A stretch of DNA of 64,000 nt from an uncultured Planctomycetota bacterium (GTDB lineage: Bacteria; Planctomycetota; Planctomycetia; Gemmatales; HRBIN36), in assembly GCA_937944855.1 (NCBI GenBank), contig CALFAY010000005.1, positions 124,001 to 188,000 on the forward strand, written 5' to 3'. Under the pieces are notes generated by a model that was not told where the DNA came from, searched no databases, and worked only from the letters and a program-made list of their open reading frames with translations. Positions 33,075 to 42,469 of the stretch are shown here, in pieces. The translations under genes were made by a program, and so were the position numbers. Position 1 is the first letter of the stretch; each line of letters begins with the position of its first letter.

Positions 33075-33461
33075 ATGCCTCGTTTGCTGGGTGTTGACAT
33101 CCCGAACGACAAACCGATCCACATTTCGCTGCGTTACCTGTACGGAATCGGGCCGACGCTGGCGACCCGCTTGTGCGAACAGGCCAACATCGACCCGCAG
33201 CGAAAAGCCAAAGACCTCAGCGACGACGACATCAGTCGCCTGGCCGCCATCATCGACCGCGAATATACGGTCGAGGGACAGTTGCGTCGGCAGGTGCAGC
33301 AGAGTATCAATCGGCTCAAGGACATTCAATGCTACCGGGGCATCCGCCATCGTCGCGGCTTGCCGGTTCGAGGCCAGCGGACGCGAACCAATGCCCGGAC
33401 CCGCAAGGGACCGAGAAAGACGGTGGCTGGTAAGAAAGGCGTCAAGGAGATGCGCGGCTAG
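33075..33461 (+). CDS. rpsM: 30S ribosomal protein S13
   Basis: Head protein of the small subunit that contacts the P-site tRNA and the bridges to 50S. The 128-residue product begins [19 protein letters not shown] and contains the helix-two-turn-helix [17 protein letters not shown], the [20 protein letters not shown] block and the basic tail [14 protein letters not shown] that reaches tRNA. Length is normal. The start follows GGTGGAAGACC. It precedes rpsK by 54 bp. Confidence 0.97.
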   Translation: MPRLLGVDIPNDKPIHISLRYLYGIGPTLATRLCEQANIDPQRKAKDLSDDDISRLAAIIDREYTVEGQLRRQVQQSINRLKDIQCYRGIRHRRGLPVRGQRTRTNARTRKGPRKTVAGKKGVKEMRG

Positions 33462-33515
33462 TCGCGGAAACCGTTTCCGTTTTCCTCTGAACGGAACACC
33501 AGCACACGGAAAGCT

Positions 33516-33896
33516 ATGGCTAAGAGTAAGAAAAAGAAAGCAAGGCGGAACGTTTCGCGGGGCATTGTCCACATCAAGGCGACCTTCAACAACACGATCA
33601 TCTCGGTGACGGACACCAACGGTGACGTGTTGTGCTGGGCGTCGGCCGGCACGGTGGGATTCAAGGGTAGTCGCAAGAGCACCCCGTTTGCCGCCCAGCG
33701 TGCTGCTGAGGTGGCTGCGGAGAAAGCCGCCAAATTCGGCCTCAGAGAAGTGGAAGTGCAAGTGAAAGGGCCGGGCTCAGGCCGCGAATCGGCGATCACC
33801 GCCCTGCAATCGGCCGGTCTGGTCATCAAGGCCATCGAGGATGTGACGCCCTTGCCCCACAATGGCTGCCGACCCCCGAAGAAACGCCGCGTGTGA
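33516..33896 (+). CDS. rpsK: 30S ribosomal protein S11
   Basis: Platform protein of the small subunit. The 126-residue product has a basic N-terminus ([20 protein letters not shown]), the core [39 protein letters not shown] and the signature [20 protein letters not shown], ending [13 protein letters not shown]. It is 38 bp upstream of rpsD. Confidence 0.97.
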   Translation: MAKSKKKKARRNVSRGIVHIKATFNNTIISVTDTNGDVLCWASAGTVGFKGSRKSTPFAAQRAAEVAAEKAAKFGLREVEVQVKGPGSGRESAITALQSAGLVIKAIEDVTPLPHNGCRPPKKRRV

Positions 33897-33934
33897 CTGC
33901 TGTTTTTACTGAACTCTCAGGAAGCTGACTCGAC

Positions 33935-34567
33935 ATGGCTCGCTATACCGATCCCGTTTGCCGACTGTGCCGGCGCGAAGGAATCAAGCTGTACCTGAAA
34001 GGCAGCCGCTGCGACAGTCCTAAATGTGCTCTGGAGCGACGCAATTCGCCCCCCGGAATGCATACGCGCCGCGGCAAGCAAAGCGAGTATGGCATCCGAC
34101 TGCGGGAAAAACAAAAGCTCAAGCGGTTCTATGGCGTTCTGGAGCGGCAATTCCGGCGCTTCTTCAAGCTGGCCTCGCAATCTCCGGCCAACACGGGCGA
34201 GCAATTGCTCAGCCTGATGGAAAGACGTCTGGACAACGTCGTTCATCGGCTCGGCTTCGCCATCAATCGGGCCTCCGCCCGGCAGCTGGTTTCCCACGGC
34301 CACATTCAGGTAAATGGCCGCACGGTCAACATCCCCAGCTATATCTTACGGGTCAACGACGTAATCACCGTCAAGGACAACAAGCGCAGCCGTCAGGTGG
34401 TCGCCGAGGCGCTGAAGAACAGCAACGTCCGGGTGCCGGAGTTCCTCGAACGGGTCAGCACCGACCCGCCCGAGGGAAAGGTCGTTCGCCTCCCGACGCG
34501 GGACGACGTGGATGAGCGGATCCGGAACATTAACGAGCAGATGATTATCGAAATCTCGACACGCTAG
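33935..34567 (+). CDS. rpsD: 30S ribosomal protein S4
   Basis: Primary 16S rRNA-binding protein that nucleates 30S assembly and, in E. coli, represses the alpha operon. The 210-residue product carries a zinc-type N-terminus with four cysteines (CRLCRREG and CDSPKC), the S4 domain (about residues 100-165: MERRLDNVVHRLGFAINRAS, RQLVSHGHIQVNGR), and the C-terminal IREVS-like tail. The retention of zinc cysteines matches the C+ form of L36 in the same cluster. rpoA starts 93 bp later. Confidence 0.97.
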   Translation: MARYTDPVCRLCRREGIKLYLKGSRCDSPKCALERRNSPPGMHTRRGKQSEYGIRLREKQKLKRFYGVLERQFRRFFKLASQSPANTGEQLLSLMERRLDNVVHRLGFAINRASARQLVSHGHIQVNGRTVNIPSYILRVNDVITVKDNKRSRQVVAEALKNSNVRVPEFLERVSTDPPEGKVVRLPTRDDVDERIRNINEQMIIEISTR

Positions 34568-34660
34568 GCAGTCGCCGGCGTGGGGCTGAACTTCCGTGCG
34601 GACCGAGGCTTGCCGGTCAGGCCCCCGGCAAGCGACACAGTCCTTCAGGAGGAATTTGCA

Positions 34661-35659
34661 ATGCGGATCAATTGGCGTGGGCTAGAGCTGCCCACCAAAG
34701 TCGTCTGCGACCGATCAACACTCACCGACACCTATGGCAAATTCATTGCCGAGCCGTTCGAGCCGGGCTTCGCCGTGACTGTGGGCAACAGTCTCCGCCG
34801 GATTCTTCTGTCAAGCCTGGAGGGCAGCGCCGTCACGAAGGTGAAAATCGCCGGAGTGCAACACGAGATCAGCACGATTCCCGGCGTGGTCGAGGATGTC
34901 ACGGACATCATTCTGAACGTCAAAAGCCTCGTGGTTCGGAATCACAGCGAGCAACCGCGGTTGATCCGCATAGACGTTTGCCAGCGTGGTGTCATCAAGG
35001 CGGCTAACATCATCACCGACGAGGCAGTCGAGATCGTCAATCCGGAGCACATCATTGCCACGCTCTCAGACGAAGTGCCCTTCCAGATGGAGATGACGGT
35101 CGAGAACGGCCGCGGCTATCGCACCGCTGAGGAAAACGTCCGGGGAGACCGGGAGATTGGCGTGATCCCGGTCGATTCGAGCTTCTCGCCCGTGGTTCGG
35201 GTCAAGTATGAGGTCGAGGAAACTCGCGTCGGCCAACGGACCAACTACGAGAAGTTGATCATGGAGATCTGGACCAACGGCACTGTCCGACCGCCGATGG
35301 CACTCGTGGAGGCGGCCAAGATTCTCCGCAAGCACCTCAATCCGTTCATCGCGTACTCGGAACCCGGTCCCGAGGTCGCCGTCGAAGAACGGATCGAGAC
35401 GCCCGCCGGTCCCGAGATCGATCTCGAACTCGAACGCAAACTGAACATGAGCCTGGCCGAGCTGGAACTGTCAGTGAGGGCGACCAACTGCCTCGAGTCC
35501 GAGGGGATCACCACGGTCCGCGACCTCGTGATCCGAACCGACGAGGAATTGTTGGAAGTCCGCAACTTCGGGGAAACGACGCTGAAGGAAGTCAAAACCA
35601 AGCTGGCCGAGCGCGGGCTGAGCCTGGGAATGAAGTTGCCGAGCACCGTGCGGCGTTGA
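34661..35659 (+). CDS. rpoA: DNA-directed RNA polymerase subunit alpha
   Basis: Assembly platform of RNA polymerase; its C-terminal domain binds UP elements and activators. The product is 332 residues from the ATG at 34661, which has AGGAGG 9 nt upstream; the frame extends upstream to 34580 but those 27 codons precede the ribosome-binding site. Blocks include [33 protein letters not shown], the dimerisation core and the C-terminal domain [16 protein letters not shown] and [17 protein letters not shown]. Position between rpsD and rplQ is the conserved one. Confidence 0.97.
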   Translation: MRINWRGLELPTKVVCDRSTLTDTYGKFIAEPFEPGFAVTVGNSLRRILLSSLEGSAVTKVKIAGVQHEISTIPGVVEDVTDIILNVKSLVVRNHSEQPRLIRIDVCQRGVIKAANIITDEAVEIVNPEHIIATLSDEVPFQMEMTVENGRGYRTAEENVRGDREIGVIPVDSSFSPVVRVKYEVEETRVGQRTNYEKLIMEIWTNGTVRPPMALVEAAKILRKHLNPFIAYSEPGPEVAVEERIETPAGPEIDLELERKLNMSLAELELSVRATNCLESEGITTVRDLVIRTDEELLEVRNFGETTLKEVKTKLAERGLSLGMKLPSTVRR

Positions 35660-35763
35660 TGCCGGATCGGACAAAGCGGCTTGCCGCGCCTGGTGTGGGA
35701 CTGTCGGGATCCTAAAGCCAACATACTGAGCCGCACGGGTCAAGGGCTTGAGAAAGGACAACC

Positions 35764-36348
35764 ATGCGACATCGCAAGCGAGGCCGACACCTAGGCCGAA
35801 ATGCCAGCCATCGAAAAGCGTTGATACGGAATATGGCTTGCGCCTTGATCGCTCACGAGCGGATCGTTACGACCGTTCCCAAGGCCAAGGAGCTTCGTCC
35901 CTTCGTGGAACGGCTGATTACGTTGGCGAAACGAAACACGCTCCATTCCCGGCGGCTGATCATCGCTCGCCTCGGCGGCAAGAAGGAAGTTCCGCTACCT
36001 CCCGACGACAAAGGGCAGGAGCGTGACCCGGTCCGTGTCGTTGCCAAACTTTTCGATGAGCTGGCCCCGCGGTACAAGGATCGGCCAGGAGGATACACTC
36101 GCATCCTCAAGCAACACAAACGGCGTCTCGGCGATGCTGGCCCTACGGCGTTAATTGAGCTGCTCAAGGAGGGCGAGGAAAAACGGTCTAAACCCCGCAA
36201 GGAAGGCCGCAAGAAACCTAAGCAGCCCCGGATCATCGCGGACACGCAGACCAGCACCGCGGAATCTGCTGCATCCCCACCGGCTTCCTCAGAATCGACC
36301 GAATCGGCCCAGCAACAAGGGATTCCCTCCGAGGAAAAACAGAGCTGA
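35764..36348 (+). CDS. rplQ: 50S ribosomal protein L17 with extended tail
   Basis: Large-subunit protein near the peptide exit tunnel. The core (about residues 1-125) begins [20 protein letters not shown] and has [20 protein letters not shown] and [19 protein letters not shown]. The protein is 194 residues, against about 120 for most L17; the extra includes a short insertion near residue 75 ([13 protein letters not shown]) and a C-terminal tail of about 55 residues, first basic, then Ser/Ala/Glu/Gln-rich. Last gene of the cluster, followed by a clear terminator. Confidence 0.96.
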   Translation: MRHRKRGRHLGRNASHRKALIRNMACALIAHERIVTTVPKAKELRPFVERLITLAKRNTLHSRRLIIARLGGKKEVPLPPDDKGQERDPVRVVAKLFDELAPRYKDRPGGYTRILKQHKRRLGDAGPTALIELLKEGEEKRSKPRKEGRKKPKQPRIIADTQTSTAESAASPPASSESTESAQQQGIPSEEKQS

Positions 36349-36372
36349 AATCAGCTCTGAATTGAGCACCTG

Positions 36373-36411
36373 AACGCGACGCCGGTTGCTGGATCGGCGT
36401 CGCGTTGTTTT
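36373..36411 (+). terminator. intrinsic terminator of the ribosomal cluster
   Basis: A perfect 11-bp stem, AACGCGACGCC (36373-36383) with GGCGTCGCGTT (36396-36406), has a 12-nt loop and is followed by GTTTTG. It lies 25 nt after the rplQ stop and ends the rpmJ-rplQ transcript before the DUF1501 gene. Confidence 0.78.
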
Positions 36412-36558
36412 GAAAGTAACCCTGCTCATGCTTGATGGGAGCTTTGCACTCCTGGCTAGCGTCTGCCGGGTCGCGCTTGCCGCTTGCTTCGTCGCATCGC
36501 AATGGGTACGTTGGTAACAGTAAATGCAATGCCTTCGCGCCTTGTGTAGGATCCTGCC

Positions 36559-38052
36559 ATGCTCCGCATGCTTGGCTCTCCGAAACGGTTGTGTAACGGG
36601 ATTTCTCGGCGGGACATGCTAGTCGCTGGAGGCCTGAGCCTTCTTGGCGTGTCGCTTGCAGACAGCCTGAAAGCCGCTGAATCAAGCCCCCCTGACAGAA
36701 GCATCCCCGGCTTTGGACGGGCCAAGGCCTGCATTCTGCTTTACCTGTACGGTTCGCCAAGCCAGCTTGAACTCGCGGACATGAAACCGGACGCTCCCGT
36801 GGAGGTGCGAGGCGAGTTCGGAGCGATACCCTCATCCCTCCCGGGTTGTCCAGTGTGCGAACTGCTGCCGAACATGGCCCGGATCATGGACCGCGTGACG
36901 GTCGTTCGGTCCATGACGCATCCGTATCCAATCCACGGCGTCGCCTACGCTACGACTGGAGTTCCGGCCATCGACGTGGCTATGGAACTGAATCCCCACG
37001 ATTCGCGGCATTGGCCCTTCCTAGGTTCCGTGGTCAGCTATGTGACGCAAGAAGGCGGACGCAAGCCAGCCCCGGTTCCGCCCAATATCGCCCTGCCTTG
37101 GCCGTTTAGCAGCCGCCGGGTTGGCGAAGTTCCAAGGGCGGGTCCATACGCGGCATTTTTGGGAAGCGCCTGGAACCCGATCTGGACCGAATTTCATGGG
37201 ACGGCCACGCGGCGGATGGTCAAGACGCTTCAGGACAAGACCGAAGAGGTTCTGGAGCCGTATCTGGGAATCACGCCCGACAGCCGTTTCGAGTTGGCCT
37301 GTTCGACCGATCTGCCCTCGGACATCACGCTTGATCGGCTCAACCGGCGACTTCGGCTGACCGAGCAGTTCGATCTGGCCCGCAAAAATTTGGAGCGATC
37401 TCAGGCTATTCGTTCCTACGACCGCTACCGGGAAATGGCGTTGTCCCTCATCGGCTCGGAGAAGGTGCGGCAAGCCCTCGACCTGCACAAAGAACCGTCC
37501 AAACTCCGCGAAACCTACGGCATGACCGTCTTCGGGCAGGGGGCTTTGGCTGCCCGGCGATTGGTGGAGGCCGGTTGCAAGTTCGTGACGGTGATCTGGG
37601 ACGAGTACGCCCTGGCCGGGTCCGCGTGGGATACGCATTGGGACCATTTCCCCAAGATGCGCAACGAGCTGCTTCCGGGACTTGATCTGGCCTTCTCCGG
37701 GCTGATTCGAGACCTCGACGACCGGGGCATGTTGGATGAAACGCTGGTGCTTGTCCTCAGCGAACATGGCCGGACGCCCAAGCTCAACAACAGCAAAGGC
37801 GGTGGACGCGATCACTGGTCGCAGGCCTACACGCAGTTGTTTGCGGGAGGCGGCATCGCCCGTGGACGGATCGTTGGCAAGACAGACAAGATCGGGGCCA
37901 CTGTGACCGAACGCCCCATTTCTCCGAAGGACATCCTCGCCACCGTTTATCACTTGCTCGGAATTCCCCTGCACACAGAACTGACCGACCGCACCGGAAG
38001 ACCCGTACCGCTAGTGCAAGACGCCTCGATTGTCACCGAAATGCTGGCTTGA
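36559..38052 (+). CDS. DUF1501 domain-containing protein, probable Tat substrate
   Basis: A 497-residue member of DUF1501, a sulfatase-like alkaline-phosphatase-fold family greatly expanded in planctomycetes. It has a twin-arginine-type signal (ISRRDMLVAGGLSLLGVSLA, residues 15-34), then GRAKACILLYLYGSPSQLEL, a conserved region around VVRSMTHPYPIHGVAYATTG, and the C-terminal metal-ligand-like segment LVLSEHGRTPKLNNSKGGGR with DHWSQAYTQLFAGGG. It normally sits next to a DUF1549/DUF1553 gene; here it stands alone after rplQ, with the DUF1549/DUF1553 gene 8.7 kb away. Substrate unknown. Confidence 0.92.
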   Translation: MLRMLGSPKRLCNGISRRDMLVAGGLSLLGVSLADSLKAAESSPPDRSIPGFGRAKACILLYLYGSPSQLELADMKPDAPVEVRGEFGAIPSSLPGCPVCELLPNMARIMDRVTVVRSMTHPYPIHGVAYATTGVPAIDVAMELNPHDSRHWPFLGSVVSYVTQEGGRKPAPVPPNIALPWPFSSRRVGEVPRAGPYAAFLGSAWNPIWTEFHGTATRRMVKTLQDKTEEVLEPYLGITPDSRFELACSTDLPSDITLDRLNRRLRLTEQFDLARKNLERSQAIRSYDRYREMALSLIGSEKVRQALDLHKEPSKLRETYGMTVFGQGALAARRLVEAGCKFVTVIWDEYALAGSAWDTHWDHFPKMRNELLPGLDLAFSGLIRDLDDRGMLDETLVLVLSEHGRTPKLNNSKGGGRDHWSQAYTQLFAGGGIARGRIVGKTDKIGATVTERPISPKDILATVYHLLGIPLHTELTDRTGRPVPLVQDASIVTEMLA

Positions 38053-38164
38053 CGGAGTCCGCGCGAAGATTCGGTGAGGACGATGGCATCGCCCTGTCCG
38101 GGACGGGACGAAATCTTATCGTTCCAGTAAAGAGGGTATCTCCAGGTCGTATCGGGAGCCGGTC

Positions 38165-39091
38165 ATGAATCTACGTTTGGTCACTGCGCTCCTGCTGTTG
38201 GTGAGCTTTCAGGCTTGCAGCTTTGGTTGGTGGGTCAAGGGTCACGGGACGATCACGGAGGCGGCAGTGTCCCGCCTGCCCGACGAGCTTCCCGCCTTCT
38301 TCCGGGCCGCGAAAAAACAGATTGGCTACCTTTCCGGGGAGCCGGATCGCTGGAAGAACCGCGAAACACCAGTGCTCCGCTCGGCGGAATCGCCGGATCA
38401 CTATATCGACCTCGAAGATTATAAGGGACGGGAACTACCCGAGGATCGGTACAAAGCGGCCAAGCTGATTCTGGAATTGGGAGGCGATCCGCAAAGGGCG
38501 GGAATGCTTCCCTACGCCATCATGGAACACCTGGATCGCCTGACGATCGCCTTTTACGACTACCGGCAGTTCCGCGAACGGGAAGCCAGACTCACAGCCG
38601 AGGGTCGCCAACTGAGTTCCGAGGAAAAAGCCGACCTGGATGCCGAGCGGTCGGCCCTGGAAATGAAGTGCGTCGTCTATGCCGGCATCCTGGCCCACTA
38701 CGCCGGCGATGCTGTCATGCCGCTGCACACCACGGTAGATTACGACGGTCGAGCCGCCATCCGCGACTCCGAGGGTCGAAAGCTCCAGCAAGGCATCCAC
38801 GCCAAAATCGACGCCTTCCCGGAGAAAAACGGCTTTACAGCGGAAGAGATCGGCCGGGAGATCGAACCGAAGACTCTGGACCACGTGTGGGAACGTGTCA
38901 AAGAGGTCATCCTCGAATCCCATGCGCATATCGACCGCTGTTACGCTCTGGATGCCGCCGGAGCTTTCGACCGCCCTACCGTGGAGAGTCGTCGTTTCAT
39001 TCTGGATCGTTGCCGTTGCGGAGTGAAGTTTCTCGCCGATCTGTACATCACTGCCTGGCAGCGCAGCGAAAAGCTCCCACCGTCGTTTTGA
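38165..39091 (+). CDS. S1/P1 nuclease-like zinc phosphodiesterase, exported
   Basis: A 308-residue exported protein of the S1/P1 nuclease/phospholipase C (zinc-dependent) fold. After a signal peptide (about 1-20), the mature start GWWVKGHG supplies the N-terminal Trp and His ligands (W22 and H27, five apart as in P1 nuclease). Further ligands are H79 in PDHYIDL, the motif HYAGDAVMPLHT (H178, D182, H188, spacing identical to P1), and H212/D216 in IHAKIDAF. All three zinc sites can therefore be built. A charged insertion near residues 138-165 is unusual. It may cleave nucleic acids or phospholipids outside the cytoplasm; I cannot tell which. Confidence 0.83.
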   Translation: MNLRLVTALLLLVSFQACSFGWWVKGHGTITEAAVSRLPDELPAFFRAAKKQIGYLSGEPDRWKNRETPVLRSAESPDHYIDLEDYKGRELPEDRYKAAKLILELGGDPQRAGMLPYAIMEHLDRLTIAFYDYRQFREREARLTAEGRQLSSEEKADLDAERSALEMKCVVYAGILAHYAGDAVMPLHTTVDYDGRAAIRDSEGRKLQQGIHAKIDAFPEKNGFTAEEIGREIEPKTLDHVWERVKEVILESHAHIDRCYALDAAGAFDRPTVESRRFILDRCRCGVKFLADLYITAWQRSEKLPPSF

Positions 39092-39197
39092 TGTCAACCG
39101 CCTCTGGCCATCCCCGCCGCGGTTCGCCATCCGCATTGCCGCGATTCTCTCCCGCGGTTAAGCTGCACGGAGGGTAGTCGGGCCGGGACCGCGAGCC

Positions 39198-40976
39198 ATG
39201 CTGTACGTCGAAGTTTTCGATCCCCGTTCGGGAAAACGGGAACATCGAGAGCATTCGCAAGGACCGTTGGAGTTTGGTCGCAGTGCGGGGCAAGAAGGCG
39301 TCCCCCGCTTTATTTTGGATTGCGAGTATGTCTCCCGTTCGCACATGCGTTTGCAGGAACAGCCCGGAGGCATAATCCGGGTCGAGAACCTCAGTTCGAC
39401 CAACCCGATTCGGCTTACGGACCAGACCGTCATCGCTCCCGGCGAAATCCGCAACTTGCAACTTCCGGCGACGCTGCGGATCGCCATGTTCCTCATCAAA
39501 GTGGAACACGACCATTTTGACGAGTCTCGGGCCAGTTCCCTGCGAACGCTAGGCCCTGTGAGCCGAGACGGACTGGGGAAAGGATCCCACCAGACCTTGA
39601 TGAGTCTGGGCGAGTCTCCCCCGGCGGAGCGGTTGGCTGAGTGGTTCGAGCAGATCATTCGGGTGCAACGGAGCGCCGCCGGTTCGCCGGAATTCTATCA
39701 GGACACCGCCCGAGCCGTCGTCGAATTGATCGGCCTGGACCGGGGCATTATCCTGTTGCGGTCCTCGGACGACTGGCAATGTGCCGCGGCGTTTCCGGAT
39801 CAACGCGATCAGGAATACCCCCCGATAAGTCGGACTATCCTGAATCGCGTGCTCGCCCAGAAATGCACGGTGTATCAATCCTCCGTGGAACCGAGCCACG
39901 TAGGAAGCCTGATGGGCGTTGAAGCCGTCGTCGCTTCTCCGATCTTCGATGCGGATGACCAGATCGTCGGGCTTGTGTATGGCTGCCGGAACTTGACTAA
40001 CCAAGCCAAGCTACAAGGGATCGGCTCCTTAGAGGCCCTGATTGTCCAACTGCTGGCGTCGGCAGCCGGTGCCGGACTGGCCCGGCAATCCCGGGAGCGG
40101 CAGGTCCATTTGTTACAGAGCCAGTTCGAGCAATTCTTCTCGCCGCGTCTGGCCGGTGAGCTGCTGCGAAACCCGCGCCTGCTGGAAGGCCAGGATCGGG
40201 AAGTCACGGTGCTGTTCAGCGACCTGCGGGGCTTCTCGCGTCTCGCGGAGCGTTTAGGGCCGCGGGATACCTGTCGGCTCGTTCAGGAAGCGATGGACCG
40301 ATTCACGGCCCGGGTACGGGAGTACGACGGCGTGGTCGTGGACTTCGCCGGCGACGGCATGATGGCCATGTGGAATGCCCCGACCGATCAGCCCGATCAC
40401 GCCGTGCTGGCCTGCCAAGCCGCCCTGGCGATGTTCGATGACCTGCCCCGCATTTCGGAGCAGCATAAGCACCTTTTGGAAGGAACGCTGGGCCTGGGAA
40501 TCGGTATCAACACAGGACCGGCTCTGGTCGGCAACGTCGGCAGCCACACGCGACTGAAATACGGTCCCTTTGGTCATACCGTCAATCTCGCCAGCCGGGT
40601 CGAAGGGGCGACCAAACAGTTAGGAGTGCGTCTGCTGATCACGGGAGCAACACGGGAGCGGATCGGCGATCAGTTCGCAGTTCGACGCCTGGCTCGCGTC
40701 CGGGTTGTCGGCATCGAAAGTCCCGTGGACCTGTACGAATTGCACGGAACCAACCCCGAACCCGAATGGCTCAAGCGTCGTGACATTTACGAACGGGCCT
40801 TGCAGCAGTACGAAGCCCGACAATGGGCCGAGGTCTGCCAGACCCTCTATCCGCTCCTCAACAGTCGCGATGGCTCCTATGACCTGCCCAGCCTCGATCT
40901 GATTTCCCGGGCCGTCGATCGCCTGCGGAATCCTCACACTCCTTTCGATCCCGCCTGGGAATTGAAGTCCAAGTAG
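39198..40976 (+). CDS. FHA-GAF-class III nucleotidyl cyclase
   Basis: A 592-residue cytoplasmic signalling protein. An FHA domain (residues about 3-100: LEFGRSAGQ, SRSHM, NLSSTN) binds phospho-threonine peptides; a GAF domain follows (about 150-295), then a class III cyclase domain (about 335-515). Metal-binding aspartates are D342 (VLFSDLRGF) and D386 (FAGDGMMAMW); transition-state N463 and R467 are present (VNLASR). The base-selecting pair is Lys 454 and, where Asp is usual, His 460 (KYGPFGHTVN), so ATP versus GTP preference is uncertain. The C-terminal 70 residues are helical. It converges on the outer-membrane gene with only 4 bp between. Confidence 0.9.
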   Translation: MLYVEVFDPRSGKREHREHSQGPLEFGRSAGQEGVPRFILDCEYVSRSHMRLQEQPGGIIRVENLSSTNPIRLTDQTVIAPGEIRNLQLPATLRIAMFLIKVEHDHFDESRASSLRTLGPVSRDGLGKGSHQTLMSLGESPPAERLAEWFEQIIRVQRSAAGSPEFYQDTARAVVELIGLDRGIILLRSSDDWQCAAAFPDQRDQEYPPISRTILNRVLAQKCTVYQSSVEPSHVGSLMGVEAVVASPIFDADDQIVGLVYGCRNLTNQAKLQGIGSLEALIVQLLASAAGAGLARQSRERQVHLLQSQFEQFFSPRLAGELLRNPRLLEGQDREVTVLFSDLRGFSRLAERLGPRDTCRLVQEAMDRFTARVREYDGVVVDFAGDGMMAMWNAPTDQPDHAVLACQAALAMFDDLPRISEQHKHLLEGTLGLGIGINTGPALVGNVGSHTRLKYGPFGHTVNLASRVEGATKQLGVRLLITGATRERIGDQFAVRRLARVRVVGIESPVDLYELHGTNPEPEWLKRRDIYERALQQYEARQWAEVCQTLYPLLNSRDGSYDLPSLDLISRAVDRLRNPHTPFDPAWELKSK

Positions 40977-40980
40977 CCGA

Positions 40981-42273
40981 TCAGAAAAACCAGTTGAACT
41001 GGCACAGGATTTCGAAGTCGTAAGGCTTCGGACCGGTCACGGGGAAGTTTCCACCGACGGCGAGCATGCTCCGTCGGAACAGCTGAAACGTGGTTCCCAG
41101 TGTGATACTCATCCAATCAGGTGTCCCAGCCGCATCCGCGAAGTCGAAAGCCCCGCGGTGGTTGAGCGGATTGTTGACGTGGAACTCGACCGTAGGAGCG
41201 ATGCCCGTGATCAACGCCCCCGGCATCGGATTCCGCAGAATGAAATTGCCGACCCCGACGGAGTTGAAAGCGAAGGTCACGTCGTCGTCCTTGAGCGGAA
41301 TTGCTACTCCGTGGAATCCTTGGAAGAAAAAGTCTCCGACGGTCCAGAGCCAGCCGATGTAGGGCTGCACGGAAAGATTATTGAACGGACCGCTCACTCC
41401 TTGAGCGGTCGGCAAAGAAATGGCGATGCCACCACTGATGATGTCTTGACTGGCCAAGTCCAGGTACGGAGCCGCTTTCAGTACAACTGTCAGATCGCCC
41501 AGGACATGCTCTGTTCCGCCGGCGCCGGGCAACGTGCTGTTGCTCATGTAAGTGCTGTACGGCAGTCGTCCGCCCACGGAAAACCAGCCCCCGAAGAAGG
41601 TCTGCTCGAAGCCGATGCTTTCGCGGTGCTCGTCGATGCGGCCAAGGTCCGCTACACGGCGATTGATCGAGCCATACAAGTCGTTGAAATAGTTGAACAT
41701 GAAATAGGCGCGGTCACGTGGCATTGGGCTTTCATTCTCGCCGATCTTGAACGTGCGGCTGGCAGCAGGCACGCGGACTGCCTTAGGAACGAGTCGTGGC
41801 TGCTCACGGAACTGGTTTGGTGTCCCCTTCGGATCGTCTGGCTGAAGCCGGGTCGCTTGCGGTACGTAAACAATGCGAAGGATCGGACGGCCGGGGAAGT
41901 CGCCCATCATGTTGGGAATGTCGCTGGCTTGCGGCAGGTCCGCCATGGATTCGGTCAGGCCCGTCGGCGAAGCGGCCGTGTCCTGAGCAAGCGGCGTCGG
42001 TTGGGGAGTTGGAGCAGCCGTCCGGGGCTGAGTCGGCTGCGGTATCGGGGTCGGACGTATGGGCGGCGGCTGTTGGGGTTGACCAGGTGCTTGGGCCACG
42101 GGCTCTGACCAGAGCGATTCCCGGGAAGGCAGCCAGGGAGCCAGTCTGGGTGAATACGTTGAATTCTGAGGCTCCGTGGGTTCTCCCGGTTGGGCCCACC
42201 CCGCTTGCGTGGTGTAAGACAACCAAACCCCAGCCGAGATCAACAGCAGCATCCTCCGCCAAATCCCCAACAT
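40981..42273 (-). CDS. probable outer-membrane beta-barrel protein with Pro-rich N-terminus
   Basis: A 430-residue exported protein: signal peptide (about 1-27), a Pro/Gln/Thr-rich linker (about 30-110) and a C-terminal region of about 250 residues rich in aromatic, alternating strands (AYFMFNYFNDLYGSI, GFEQTFFGGWFSVGGRLPYS, VVLKAAPYLDL) ending in FEILCQFNWFF; the terminal Phe is the typical beta-barrel assembly signal. I do not recognise a named family. Upstream it is divergent from the ABC exporter gene. The barrel call is from composition and the terminal residues. Confidence 0.74.
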   Translation of the reverse strand: MLGIWRRMLLLISAGVWLSYTTQAGWAQPGEPTEPQNSTYSPRLAPWLPSRESLWSEPVAQAPGQPQQPPPIRPTPIPQPTQPRTAAPTPQPTPLAQDTAASPTGLTESMADLPQASDIPNMMGDFPGRPILRIVYVPQATRLQPDDPKGTPNQFREQPRLVPKAVRVPAASRTFKIGENESPMPRDRAYFMFNYFNDLYGSINRRVADLGRIDEHRESIGFEQTFFGGWFSVGGRLPYSTYMSNSTLPGAGGTEHVLGDLTVVLKAAPYLDLASQDIISGGIAISLPTAQGVSGPFNNLSVQPYIGWLWTVGDFFFQGFHGVAIPLKDDDVTFAFNSVGVGNFILRNPMPGALITGIAPTVEFHVNNPLNHRGAFDFADAAGTPDWMSITLGTTFQLFRRSMLAVGGNFPVTGPKPYDFEILCQFNWFF

Positions 42274-42469
42274 GGTTCACTCCATGCCTGTTGGCACAAT
42301 TCTGGAGTTCAAGAGGCGAGTTCCCATATCGGATCGCCTTAATCGGTCAAGGGCAAAGTCAAAAACGAGATGGTCGGCTTGAACTTGTGTTCTGCCACCA
42401 AATCTGCTAGGACTCTCTGGCTTCTTTTCGGTCCCGGATGGACCGGACGAACCAACCGCCCGGCAAGGG

